In this document: positions 8,781 to 19,265 of the stretch, piece by piece
Position numbering within the stretch: the stretch's first letter is position 1
Layout of the letters: each line of letters begins with the position of its first letter
DNA from: Rossellomorea marisflavi
GTDB taxonomy: Bacteria > Bacillota > Bacilli > Bacillales > Bacillaceae_B
Reading direction: 5' to 3'
Length of the DNA stretch: 64,000 nucleotides
Assembly (NCBI RefSeq): GCF_009806575.1
Contig: NZ_CP047095.1
Span: 4,220,001-4,284,000 of the forward strand
Translations under genes and position numbers: made by a program
Notes under the pieces: model-generated
Databases searched by the model: none
What the model was told of the DNA's origin: nothing
Seen by the model: only the letters and a program-made list of their open reading frames with translations

Positions 8781-9212
8781 TCAATCAACAAATCCCCTGT
8801 TCAACCTGGTAAGGAATTCACCGAAAAGCGCCCGTTCCTCTTCACTCCATCCGTCCATCCATTCATTGTAGCGCTCCAGCCTCAATCGCTTATCTGCTTC
8901 GAGCTTCTCTTTGCCGAGCTCCGTGATCTTGAACATCCTGACGCGGCCGTCACCTGGATCGGAGAAGCGCTGGATGAGTCCTTTCGTCTCCAACCCGCCC
9001 GCCTGTCGGGATAACGTGGAAATATCAAGCTTGAAGGAATCGGCGAGGTCTTTGACCCGTGATGGCCCGAATTCATCGAGCTGGCGAAGGAGCAGATAGG
9101 AAGCACGCTCCAGGAACCCGATCTTCCGTTCAGACTGATCGAGGTAGACCGCTCTTCTGATAAAGGTCGTCAATTCATATTCAACACGCTCTAGAGGGTT
9201 TAATTCATCCAT
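8781..9212 (-). CDS. MarR-family regulator divergent from lrgAB
   Basis: A 143-residue winged-helix regulator with the MarR core (LLLRQLDEFGPSRVKDLADSF, ISTLSRQAGGLETKGLIQR, DGRVRMFKITELGKE). It is divergent from the lrgA/lrgB-like genes, and two near-palindromic TTGTA...TACAA boxes cover the promoter between them, so it most likely represses those genes and possibly itself. The ligand is not evident. Confidence 0.85.
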   Translation of the reverse strand: MDELNPLERVEYELTTFIRRAVYLDQSERKIGFLERASYLLLRQLDEFGPSRVKDLADSFKLDISTLSRQAGGLETKGLIQRFSDPGDGRVRMFKITELGKEKLEADKRLRLERYNEWMDGWSEEERALFGEFLTRLNRGFVD

Positions 9213-9252
9213 ATATTTTCGCTCCTTTTCGGTATGAAAGCTGACAGATTCG

Positions 9253-9306
9253 TTGACAAATGATCAAATGCTTGTATAATACAAATATATTAATTGTATC
9301 GTACAA
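9253..9306 (+). promoter_or_regulatory. lrgAB promoter with two overlapping MarR-type operators
   Basis: TTGACA (9253-9258) and TATAAT (9275-9280) are both perfect consensus boxes with 16-bp spacing. The palindrome TTGTATAATACAA (9272-9284) covers the -10 box and a second, TTGTATCGTACAA (9294-9306), covers the early transcribed region; their centres are 22 bp apart. Such a strong promoter would need tight repression by the divergent MarR protein. A weaker cre-like match, GTAAAGCGTTTTCT at 9322-9335 (11 of 14), follows. Confidence 0.75.
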
Positions 9307-9386
9307 GCAATTCGCTGATTTGTAAAGCGTTTTCTTACCGAAAACTTACGTGAAAGAAGGGTTCAAAGCTGTTTTACAGCGACGTT

Positions 9387-9785
9387 ATGAAAGTACTCCG
9401 CATTATTTTACAAGTCGGAATTTTATATGGGTTTTCCTTTGCAGGAGGATGGATTCAACAGGCATTGGATCTTCCGATTGCAGGCAGCATCGTCGGCCTG
9501 CTCCTTCTCCTTCTGTGCCTTGCAATCAAAGTCGTCCCGGTTGTGGTCGTGGAAGACGGAGCAAGCTTCCTCCTGTCCATACTTCCACTATTATTCATCC
9601 CCGCCATGGCGGGCGTCATGAACTACCCAGGCCTTGTATCACCAACCGGGGCCGCCTTATTCTTGATTGTCATCGTCAGTACCGTCGTGACCATCGCTGT
9701 AGCCGGACATGCGAGCCAGCTCCTTGAGAAAAGATCAAAACGGAAGGAGGAAAAACGATGCAGCAATTCCTGCTCACAATCGTAA
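9387..9785 (+). CDS. CidA/LrgA-family holin-like membrane protein
   Basis: A 132-residue protein with four hydrophobic segments typical of the CidA/LrgA family (LQVGILYGFSFAGGWIQQAL, PIAGSIVGLLLLLLCL, LLFIPAMAGVMNYPGLV). Members act with an LrgB partner in murein hydrolase control or, in B. subtilis PftAB, in pyruvate transport. The ATG at 9387 aligns with the family start but has a poor ribosome site, so translation may be weak. The C-terminus is a basic tail (EKRSKRKEEKR) that overlaps the start of the lrgB-type gene by 28 bp. Confidence 0.88.
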   Translation: MKVLRIILQVGILYGFSFAGGWIQQALDLPIAGSIVGLLLLLLCLAIKVVPVVVVEDGASFLLSILPLLFIPAMAGVMNYPGLVSPTGAALFLIVIVSTVVTIAVAGHASQLLEKRSKRKEEKRCSNSCSQS

Positions 9786-10450
9786 GCATTGCGGCAACCG
9801 TGGGGATCTACATCGTCATGGCGGGAATTTATAAACGCTTCTCCCTTCCCGTTCTGATCCCCGTTTTGACCTCCACGATCATGGTGGTCGGTCTCCTTGT
9901 CGGCTTCCATATTCCTTATGAAGACTACATGGTCGGTGGACAGTGGATTCATTCCCTGCTCGGCCCGGGAGTCGTGGCCCTCGCCTACCCTCTCTATAAG
10001 CAGAGGGACGTCATCCTGAAGTACAGCCTGACCATCATCGGAGGAGTCTTGGCAGGCCTCCTCACTGGCATGATGAGTGGATTCCTGTTCGCACGGATCC
10101 TTGGGATGGATCATGACCTGATCCTCTCCATCATCCCTAAATCGATCACGACGCCTGTAGCGATCCAGATCGCCTCCGGAATAGGCGGCGTACCGGCCAT
10201 GACCGTCGTCTTCGTCATGGTGGCCGGATTCTCAGGCGTCATCCTCGGACCGATGATCCTCAAATGGGTTCGGATCAGGAGCAAAATGGGACAGGGCATC
10301 GCCCTCGGAAGTGCATCCCATGCCCTTGGCACCTCAAAGGCCATGGAATACGGTGAGCTTTCCGTCTCCATGAGCTCTGTCTCCATGACCCTGAGCGCCC
10401 TCCTCGGCTCCGTCATCGGACCGCTTGTAGTATGGCTGTTCCAGATTTGA
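9758..10450 (+). CDS. LrgB-family membrane protein
   Basis: A 230-residue LrgB/CidB/YwbG-family protein with six to seven hydrophobic segments and the family blocks LGPGVVALAYPLYKQR, PKSITTPVAIQIASGIGG and GSASHALGTSKAMEYGE. It forms the two-component membrane system with the overlapping LrgA-type gene. GGAGGAAAAACG precedes the ATG. The substrate could be pyruvate or another small acid, or the pair may act as holin/antiholin; sequence alone does not decide. Confidence 0.9.
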   Translation: MQQFLLTIVSIAATVGIYIVMAGIYKRFSLPVLIPVLTSTIMVVGLLVGFHIPYEDYMVGGQWIHSLLGPGVVALAYPLYKQRDVILKYSLTIIGGVLAGLLTGMMSGFLFARILGMDHDLILSIIPKSITTPVAIQIASGIGGVPAMTVVFVMVAGFSGVILGPMILKWVRIRSKMGQGIALGSASHALGTSKAMEYGELSVSMSSVSMTLSALLGSVIGPLVVWLFQI

Positions 10451-10485
10451 GGCTGACGAAGCTGAGAGCATGACCTGTTCATGAT

Positions 10486-10544
10486 ACCCCTTGTAGATGT
10501 GGTGGTGTGCGTGCACACTCAACCTTTCTATATAAGGGGTTTTT
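10486..10544 (+). terminator. Terminator after lrgB-type gene
   Basis: ACCCCTT (10486-10492) pairs with AAGGGGT (10534-10540) around a long loop that contains a second small hairpin (GTGTGC/GCACAC), and a T tract follows. The long loop makes it less certain than the others. Confidence 0.55.
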
Positions 10545-10576
10545 GCATTTTTTAAATGAAGGATGAATGAATACAA

Positions 10577-10709
10577 AGTCCGTTCCTTTTCGCTGCAGGC
10601 GCTTGCTTTCCGCGGGGAGGAAGTCGAGCTTCCTCGGCTGCGCCTGCGGGATCTCGACCTTTCCTCCTTTCCCGCAGGAGTCAAGCGCCTTCCGTTCCAA
10701 TCCACTCAG
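10577..10709 (+). repeat. Dispersed hairpin repeat, copy 1
   Basis: A GC-rich intergenic element with nested inverted repeats: outer arms GGCGCTTG (10598-10605) and CAAGCGCC (10682-10689), a middle GCGGG/CCCGC pair, and inner GTCGAG/CTCGAC. The blocks CTTTCCGCGGGG, CCTGCGGG, CCCGCAGGAGTC and TTCCAATCCACTCAG recur at 38376-38503 and, more diverged, at 51290-51400. It contains no reading frame. Apart from this and the two terminators, 10451-10875 is empty. Confidence 0.85.
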
Positions 10710-10809
10710 AAATTCTGATCGTTGTAGCGAATCACCTCATATATGCTCCGTATTAAAAGGATCGAATCCTTTAGCTGCACATAACCTACTTCCTAAAAAC
10801 AATAAAACG

Positions 10810-10848
10810 GCCGATTACTTGAGATCCACTCTAGTAATCGGCAGCTTT
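10810..10848. terminator. Bidirectional terminator after sortase gene
   Basis: GCCGATTACT (10810-10819) and AGTAATCGGC (10833-10842) form a perfect 10-bp stem with a 13-base loop. A T run follows on the plus strand and CGTTTTATTG on the minus strand. Confidence 0.8.
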
Positions 10849-10875
10849 TTTCTTATTGTTTTCTATTTCTATGCG

Positions 10876-11841
10876 TTATTCCCCAGGCACCTTTTCAGAT
10901 GGCTTGGATTCGTTTTCCTGGATGTTGACGGTGGTGACGTAATAGGAGTCACCCTCTTCATGATTCTCATCAAAGAAGCTTTTCCGTTCATGGGCAGAAA
11001 TGCTGGCTACGTGGGTGTACTCTTCTTCGGAAGCAGATTTTTTATAGACGCGATAGCCGATGACATCGTCTGCACGGACGGCGTGCCAGTTAATCACATT
11101 GGACTCCTGGGTGACGTCGGTCGGTGGCTCAGGCGTTTTTTCCTCCTGCTTCTGCTTTTCACTGATCAGCTCAGTGTACACGACCAACCGATCTGGATAC
11201 TCATGCTTATCGTGATCGAACGTACCGGTACAGGTGATGACATTGAGCTTCCGTTTATCCGATGGACCGAAGATCTTTTCAATCGGTGCGTCATTGTAAG
11301 GATAGCTCTCTTTTGATTTTACTTTGAATGTGCGCTCATTGCCGTTTTCGTCGGTGAGGGTGATCGTTTCCCCGACCACGATGTTCTTCAGGTAAAAGAA
11401 GATGGCGGGACCTTCCTTACTGTCGACATGCCCTGCCACAACAGAACTTCCCTTCCCACCCGGCTTTGGCCCGCGGTCATACCACCCGGTCACTTCTGTA
11501 GACTCTGGAACATCCATTTCACCGGATTCCTTCAGTCCGACAGGGATCACCTTTGTATCGATATCCATACTCGGAATTTGGATCCTTACGGGGGTAATTC
11601 CCTCTTCTTGAACCTTTAATTGTTCTTCCAGCTCGGCTTTCTTCTTCTGTAAAGAGTCAAGAAGAACAAATTCTTCCCCTTTGTGGCCAATCGGTCTCGT
11701 CTTTTGCTTTGTCTCTTTCTCAGCTTTCACCTGTTTTTTCTCTGATGTCTGCTGAGGTGTGGTATTTTCCTGGGCGAATACCTGGAAGCTTATGATGCTG
11801 AGGAGCATGACAGTCAATACGATCAATAATCTCTTTTTCAT
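10876..11841 (-). CDS. Class F-like sortase fused to C-terminal FN3-like domain
   Basis: A membrane-targeted transpeptidase of 321 residues. A signal/anchor segment (KKRLLIVLTVMLLSIISF) is followed by a charged coiled-coil-like linker and a sortase domain at about residues 85-225: GWYDRGPKPGGKGSSVVAGH holds the catalytic His, NVITCTGTF the Cys, and YPDRLVVYTEL the Arg. The FYL...GE.I pattern fits class F (or D/E) sortases. About 95 further residues after the barrel (VINWHAVRADDVIGYRVYKK) look like a fibronectin type III domain, an unusual addition. The start is the ATG at 11841 behind GAGGTGAG; an upstream ATG at 11895 lacks a site. It lies 58 bp behind a gene for a probable LPXTG-like substrate. 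Confidence 0.85.
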   Translation of the reverse strand: MKKRLLIVLTVMLLSIISFQVFAQENTTPQQTSEKKQVKAEKETKQKTRPIGHKGEEFVLLDSLQKKKAELEEQLKVQEEGITPVRIQIPSMDIDTKVIPVGLKESGEMDVPESTEVTGWYDRGPKPGGKGSSVVAGHVDSKEGPAIFFYLKNIVVGETITLTDENGNERTFKVKSKESYPYNDAPIEKIFGPSDKRKLNVITCTGTFDHDKHEYPDRLVVYTELISEKQKQEEKTPEPPTDVTQESNVINWHAVRADDVIGYRVYKKSASEEEYTHVASISAHERKSFFDENHEEGDSYYVTTVNIQENESKPSEKVPGE

Positions 11842-11899
11842 CTTCTCACCTCTAGTAGGAAAAAGAGAAGAGCGGTAAAGCCCTTCTCTCTTCATTTAA

Positions 11900-13249
11900 T
11901 TATTGTTGGTTTGATACTTTTTTGCGGATAAGGAATACTCCAGCTGCTAGTAGAGCAGTGATTCCTGCTGTCCAAGCCATGATTGGTGCATTGGAGTCTT
12001 GTGCAGCTCCACCCATACCTGTGTTAGGCATAGCAGATGGCATATCGGAACCTGCGAACATATCAGGGTTTTGTTTCACGATGGCATCTCCAAGTGCTTT
12101 ACCTACTCCGAACATGTACGCATATCCTTCACGGAAGTCTGCAGTGCTTGCATCGTAGTCTTCAGCCAAGTAGTCATCGAATGCTTTCAATACTTGCTCT
12201 TCGTGGCCTTTTACTGCTGCGATGGCGTCTTCAGCAGGTAGATTTCCTTCTGTTGCTGTTCCTAGGAAGTTACCGAAGTCTTCAGAGAACATGCTCAAGC
12301 TTTCGCGTGCTGCTTCTTCTTTTTCTTTATCATCAGCCAATACAGCTGCTACTAGATCAGATTGGGCATTGATGTGCTCGCCAGTCCAGATTTTTTCGAA
12401 TTGTGCTGCACCTTCATCTCCGTAGATGGAAGCAATGGCTGCTTTGAAGTCTTTTGTGTGCTCATCTTCAGCCCAGTTGGCGAAGTCATAGTCAGCTGCT
12501 CCGTCAACGCCTTTTTGCATTCCCATTGTTGCAAGGGCAAAGTGCTCTGCTGCCAGATTGTTCAATGTAGAACGAAGATCAGCTGCTGCAGAATCGGCTT
12601 TTGATCCTTCGAATTTATCAGGCATTTGAGTCACGATCGCTGTTGAAAGAGCTTTACTGATATCGAACATGCGGTCATATCCTTCACGGAATGAAGAGAA
12701 GTAGCCTTTGTAGTCTTCTTCTACGTATGCATCGAATGCATTAAGGACATCTTCTTCATGTGCCTTCAGTACTTCAGCTGCTGCATCTTTCGGAAGATTT
12801 TCTTCCGTTGCTGTGCTGAGGAAAGTCGAGAACTCTTCTACGAATTCATCCACTTCTTTTTCAGCGGCCATTCTCGCATCTTCATCACCAGATTGAGCGG
12901 CTTTTACGAAGTCTTCTGAGTAAGCATTATGTCCGCGGAAGATTCGTTCGAATTCCTTCGCTCCTTCTTCACCGTAGATGGATTCGATCGCCGGCGTCAT
13001 ATCCTTGGCGTTGTCATCCAGTGCCTTCATGGCTTGTTTTTCGTCCGGTGCGTCGTTATAATCTTTTACCATTGCGTCAACCGCTAGCACAAAGTGCTCT
13101 GATAGAAGCTGATCAAGAGTGGAACGCAAGTCTGATGCCGGAGTGACGGCTGTCGGTTGCTCTGCTGCGAAACTTGCTGTCGGTGCGGCCAGTAGGGATA
13201 GCCCAAGTACAGGTGCTGCGATTTTTTTCATTAGCTTTGATTTTTTCAA
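11900..13249 (-). CDS. Sortase-anchored surface protein with two helical repeats
   Basis: A 449-residue secreted protein. After a signal peptide ending SFAAE, two copies of a domain of about 180 residues occur (about 40-220 and 225-400). Both contain LRSTL..L..EHF.LA, a SIYG(E/D)EGA..F..I region with a nearby His, and HEE.VL.AFD.Y. The helical character and conserved His/Glu suggest a four-helix bundle that could bind a metal, but this is inference; similar proteins are, as I recall, loosely labelled copper amine oxidase, which the sequence does not support. The C-terminus has MPNTG, a hydrophobic segment and RKK, a sortase sorting signal with M replacing L. The start is TTG behind AAAGGAGAGG. 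Upstream of the sortase gene in the same direction, it is the likely cognate substrate. Confidence 0.75.
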   Translation of the reverse strand: MKKSKLMKKIAAPVLGLSLLAAPTASFAAEQPTAVTPASDLRSTLDQLLSEHFVLAVDAMVKDYNDAPDEKQAMKALDDNAKDMTPAIESIYGEEGAKEFERIFRGHNAYSEDFVKAAQSGDEDARMAAEKEVDEFVEEFSTFLSTATEENLPKDAAAEVLKAHEEDVLNAFDAYVEEDYKGYFSSFREGYDRMFDISKALSTAIVTQMPDKFEGSKADSAAADLRSTLNNLAAEHFALATMGMQKGVDGAADYDFANWAEDEHTKDFKAAIASIYGDEGAAQFEKIWTGEHINAQSDLVAAVLADDKEKEEAARESLSMFSEDFGNFLGTATEGNLPAEDAIAAVKGHEEQVLKAFDDYLAEDYDASTADFREGYAYMFGVGKALGDAIVKQNPDMFAGSDMPSAMPNTGMGGAAQDSNAPIMAWTAGITALLAAGVFLIRKKVSNQQ

Positions 13250-13470
13250 TGTATTCCTCTCCTTTTATCCTGGTTTTTTATATTTACACTAAGATAACGA
13301 GAGGGTTTTGTATTTGGATCACTTTTTTTAAAAAACTTTTTTACATCTATGCCGATTATAATGTGGATTGATTCAATTAATGACTCATAAATGGCTTTAA
13401 ATAAGGCTTTGAGCAAGTATGAGGGAAATTAAATTTTTTCGTAATTTCTGTCAATTAGTGTTTCTAATAG

Positions 13471-13495
13471 AAAAAAGACCAGCCTAAGCTGATCT
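13471..13495 (-). terminator. Terminator of EamA gene
   Basis: On the minus strand AGATCAGC and GCTGGTCT form a stem (one G:T pair) with a TTAG loop, followed by six T residues. The rest of 13250-13470 holds the leader of the surface-protein gene; no clear SigA promoter is visible there. Confidence 0.8.
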
Positions 13496-13511
13496 CATTT
13501 GTTCTTTATCT

Positions 13512-14387
13512 TTATCCGATTCCACTCCCTGTTTCCCCCACTCCCTGTTTCCCCACTAATAACATGATCCCTAGAAGGAGGAGACCGACGCCCAACCATG
13601 ACAGGGCATCAAGGGATTCGCCGATCAGAAAGACCCCGAGCATGGTGGCGGTGAGGGGTTCGGCGAGGGAGAGCGTCACGGCGGTTGAGGCAGGCACCTT
13701 CACCAGTCCACGTGCAAAGAGAAGATAGGCAAGTCCTGTTGCCACGACCCCGAGATGCAGGGCAACCCCGGCTCCCCTTACCTCCATAAGCCACGATAGA
13801 TCATAGAGGAAGAGGAAGGGCGTGAGGAAGAATGCACCCAGCATGAACACGACAGCGACCACGGGAAGTGTTTCCCTTCTATTGACAAGGGTTCCGCTGA
13901 TCATGGTGTACCCGGCAAATGAAGCCCCCGCCCCCAGTGCGAGGAGGATGCCGCGCGGGTCGGCAACGACCGATCCTCTATTCGTGAACAGAAGGATGCA
14001 GCCTGCGATGGCCAGGGCGGTGGAGGCCCACCAGGAAGCTTGGGGGACATTCCTTTTTATTCCCCATTCAAGGAGTCCTGCTATGACCGGGGCGCTTCCG
14101 ATGGCGATCACGGTCCCGATCGCAATCCCCGTCATTCTGACTGCCGAGAAAAAGAAAGGCTGATAGAGTGCCATACAAAGAGCGGCCGCCACGGTTCCTT
14201 TCAAGGGCCACCCTCTCCAATGTATTTTTCCCAAGGATAATAGAAGGAGGAACAAGCCTCCTATGGCCAGGCGCACCGCTCCGATGGCAATCGGATGGAC
14301 GCCTTCAGGAGCCAATGCCTGCACCGTCCCCGTTGTTCCCCACAGCATGGCTGCCAGGAGGATAAACAGAGCATACTGTATCCGCAA
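13512..14387 (-). CDS. EamA/DMT-family transporter
   Basis: A 291-residue ten-helix transporter of the drug/metabolite superfamily made of two EamA repeats (FILLAAMLWGTTGTVQAL at the start; GILLALGAGASFAGYTMISG at about 150; SLAEPLTATMLGVFLIGE at about 245). Such proteins export metabolites or amino acids across the cytoplasmic membrane; the substrate is unknown. The C-terminal residues GKQGVGETGSGIG come from a 16-bp tandem duplication at 13522-13553 that shifts the frame and shortens the tail. It is monocistronic with its own terminator. Confidence 0.88.
   Translation of the reverse strand: MRIQYALFILLAAMLWGTTGTVQALAPEGVHPIAIGAVRLAIGGLFLLLLSLGKIHWRGWPLKGTVAAALCMALYQPFFFSAVRMTGIAIGTVIAIGSAPVIAGLLEWGIKRNVPQASWWASTALAIAGCILLFTNRGSVVADPRGILLALGAGASFAGYTMISGTLVNRRETLPVVAVVFMLGAFFLTPFLFLYDLSWLMEVRGAGVALHLGVVATGLAYLLFARGLVKVPASTAVTLSLAEPLTATMLGVFLIGESLDALSWLGVGLLLLGIMLLVGKQGVGETGSGIG
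13522..13553. repeat. 16-bp tandem duplication inside the EamA gene end
   Basis: CCACTCCCTGTTTCCC is present twice in immediate succession (13522-13537 and 13538-13553). As 16 is not a multiple of three, it changes the reading frame of the last codons. Confidence 0.95.
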
Positions 14388-14427
14388 TGAAACCCTCTCC
14401 TAATCGATTACTGGCTGAATGGGAACC

Positions 14428-15552
14428 TCATTCCCACACCCGATCGGCAATGGCGATCACGTGTTGCAGCTTCTTCCATTGTTCTGCTTCGGTCAGCAGA
14501 TTTCCTTCTTCGGTTGAAGCGAATCCACATTGGGGACTGAGACAGAGCTGGTTGATGTCCACATAGCGTGCAGCTTCCTGTATCCGTGCCTCGATGTCTT
14601 CCGTCGCCTCGAGATCTCCATGCTTGGACGTAACAAGACCGAGGACGATCTGGAGATTCGGATTCTTCACATAGCGTAGCGGTTCGAAGCCTCCGGAACG
14701 CTCATCATCGAACTCCAGGAATAGCCCGTCGAGGTCGAGCCCGCCGAAAATGGTTTCGGCAGCCGCTTCATATCCGCCTTCAGCTGCCCATGTCGATTTG
14801 AAATTCCCCCTGCAAATATGCATGGTCACGACAAGGTCCTCTGGGCGATCCTTCACAGCCTCATTGATGGTACGGGCGAAGGATTCCCTGAGTTCGTCGG
14901 GTTCGCGGCCAAATGCCTTGATCTGCTCATGTCCCTGTTTCGAGAAGAATACCGACCATGCCGTATCGTCGAGCTGCAGATAGCGGCAGCCTGCATCGTA
15001 GAAAGCACGGATCGCCTTTTTGTAGGCTTCGGCTACATCCCGATGGAATGCCTCCAAGTCATCTCCGTATACGTCCGTTTCAATTTTCCCCCTGAAGAAA
15101 AGCATATTTGGACTCGGAATCGTCATCTTGGCAGTGTGATCGCCTGCAATGCCATGAAGGAATTCATAGTCTTTCAGCATCGGATGATCCGTGAAGTCCA
15201 CTTTTCCCGTCACTTTGATGCCACGTGCCTTGGTCGTCGTGTTATGGAACTTGATCCCCTGGTCCGATTCATATCCTTCGACGCCATCGAGACCTTCAAG
15301 GAAGTCGAAGTGCCACCACGCCCTCCTGAATTCACCATCGGTCACGACTTGGAGGCCGATTTCCTTTTGCTTGTCGACGATGCGGATGATTTCTTCATCC
15401 TCGATTCGTCGGAGTTCAGCTGCGGATAGCTCTCCATTCCCTCTCCGTTCGCGTGCTTCCTTGATCCGCTCCGACCTCAGCAGGCTGCCCACCTGATCTG
15501 CCCGGAACGGGGCTTTTATTGCTTTCTTACCTTTTGTCTGTACGTGTGTCAT
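14428..15552 (-). CDS. MetE C-terminal-like methyltransferase (YxjG/YxjH family)
   Basis: A 374-residue cobalamin-independent methionine synthase-like enzyme consisting only of the catalytic barrel. Motifs include FRADQVGSLLR at the start, VVTDGEFRR, YLQLDDTAW, VTMHICRGNFKS (zinc-ligand His and Cys) and LCLSPQCGFAST (zinc-ligand Cys). Length matches B. subtilis YxjG/YxjH. It is expected to methylate homocysteine from a donor that may not be the polyglutamyl folate used by full MetE. A SAM-I riboswitch in its leader ties it firmly to methionine metabolism. ATG at 15552 follows GGGAGAGG. Confidence 0.9.
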   Translation of the reverse strand: MTHVQTKGKKAIKAPFRADQVGSLLRSERIKEARERRGNGELSAAELRRIEDEEIIRIVDKQKEIGLQVVTDGEFRRAWWHFDFLEGLDGVEGYESDQGIKFHNTTTKARGIKVTGKVDFTDHPMLKDYEFLHGIAGDHTAKMTIPSPNMLFFRGKIETDVYGDDLEAFHRDVAEAYKKAIRAFYDAGCRYLQLDDTAWSVFFSKQGHEQIKAFGREPDELRESFARTINEAVKDRPEDLVVTMHICRGNFKSTWAAEGGYEAAAETIFGGLDLDGLFLEFDDERSGGFEPLRYVKNPNLQIVLGLVTSKHGDLEATEDIEARIQEAARYVDINQLCLSPQCGFASTEEGNLLTEAEQWKKLQHVIAIADRVWE

Positions 15553-15580
15553 CTGAATCCTCTCCCTTTTTTCATATAAA

Positions 15581-15736
15581 AAGGCCCTTCCCGGTAAAAG
15601 GAAGAGCCTGATGATTCTCGTCTCTTCCTCATCTCCGAACGAATCTCGTTCAAGGATTTAGCACCATTCTGTTCAAGTTTGAACAGCGGTTGCCGGGTTT
15701 CACAGGGCCAGTCCCTCCACCACTCTTAATAAGGAA
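15581..15736 (-). ncRNA. SAM-I (S-box) riboswitch with terminator
   Basis: Minus-strand leader of the MetE-like gene. It shows the S-box core blocks AAGAGTGGTGGAGGGAC, TGGCCC, TGAAACCCGGCAACC and GGTGCTAAATCC. P1 is formed by TTCCTTAT (15729-15736) and ATGAGGAA (15625-15632). Downstream, a terminator GGCTCTTCC/GGGAAGGGCC with a T run occupies 15581-15609; its 5' arm CTCTTCC can alternatively pair with GGAAGAG next to the P1 3' strand. High SAM should therefore stop transcription. Confidence 0.96.
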
Positions 15737-15765
15737 TATCGCTATTTAATTTTCTCAATATAATA

Positions 15766-15794
15766 ATTATTCAGGATTTAGCTCCTGTTGTCAA
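15766..15794 (-). promoter_or_regulatory. Promoter of the S-box leader
   Basis: TTGACA (15789-15794) and AATAAT (15766-15771) with 17-bp spacing on the minus strand, about 30 bp before the aptamer. Confidence 0.75.
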
Positions 15795-15816
15795 TGGGAT
15801 GAGGGAAATTAACCGC

Positions 15817-19139
<3,323 letters not shown>

Positions 19140-19184
19140 TGTGAAAACCTCCTTTATTTAAAAGCATTGATTTTTTAAAAAGAA

Positions 19185-19265
19185 AAACCTAGACAACGGC
19201 AAAGAAAAAACAATGTTTTTCCCTTGCTGTCACCTAGGTTTAGCCTGCTTGACCAGTAACTATCC
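19185..19265 (-). promoter_or_regulatory. RAT antiterminator and terminator upstream of bglP
   Basis: GGATAGTTACTGGTCAAGCA begins a LicT-type RAT (19237-19265) that overlaps a terminator whose arms are AACCTAG (19234-19240 region) and CTAGGTTTTT (19185-19193 region), with a T run. Binding of LicT to the RAT would prevent the terminator. The TAG stop codon of licT is part of the RAT. Confidence 0.9.

Noticed and set aside
9322..9335. cre site in the lrgA leader
   Set aside because: GTAAAGCGTTTTCT matches only 11 of 14 consensus positions, so I mention it but do not list it as a separate site.
10567..11316. Long plus-strand open frame (249 codons) over the hairpin repeat and sortase gene
   Set aside because: It runs antisense to the sortase catalytic region, has no ribosome site and its translation resembles no protein.
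14818..15429. Plus-strand frame of 203 codons opposite the MetE-like gene
   Set aside because: It is the antisense image of conserved catalytic sequence and carries no motif or start signal.
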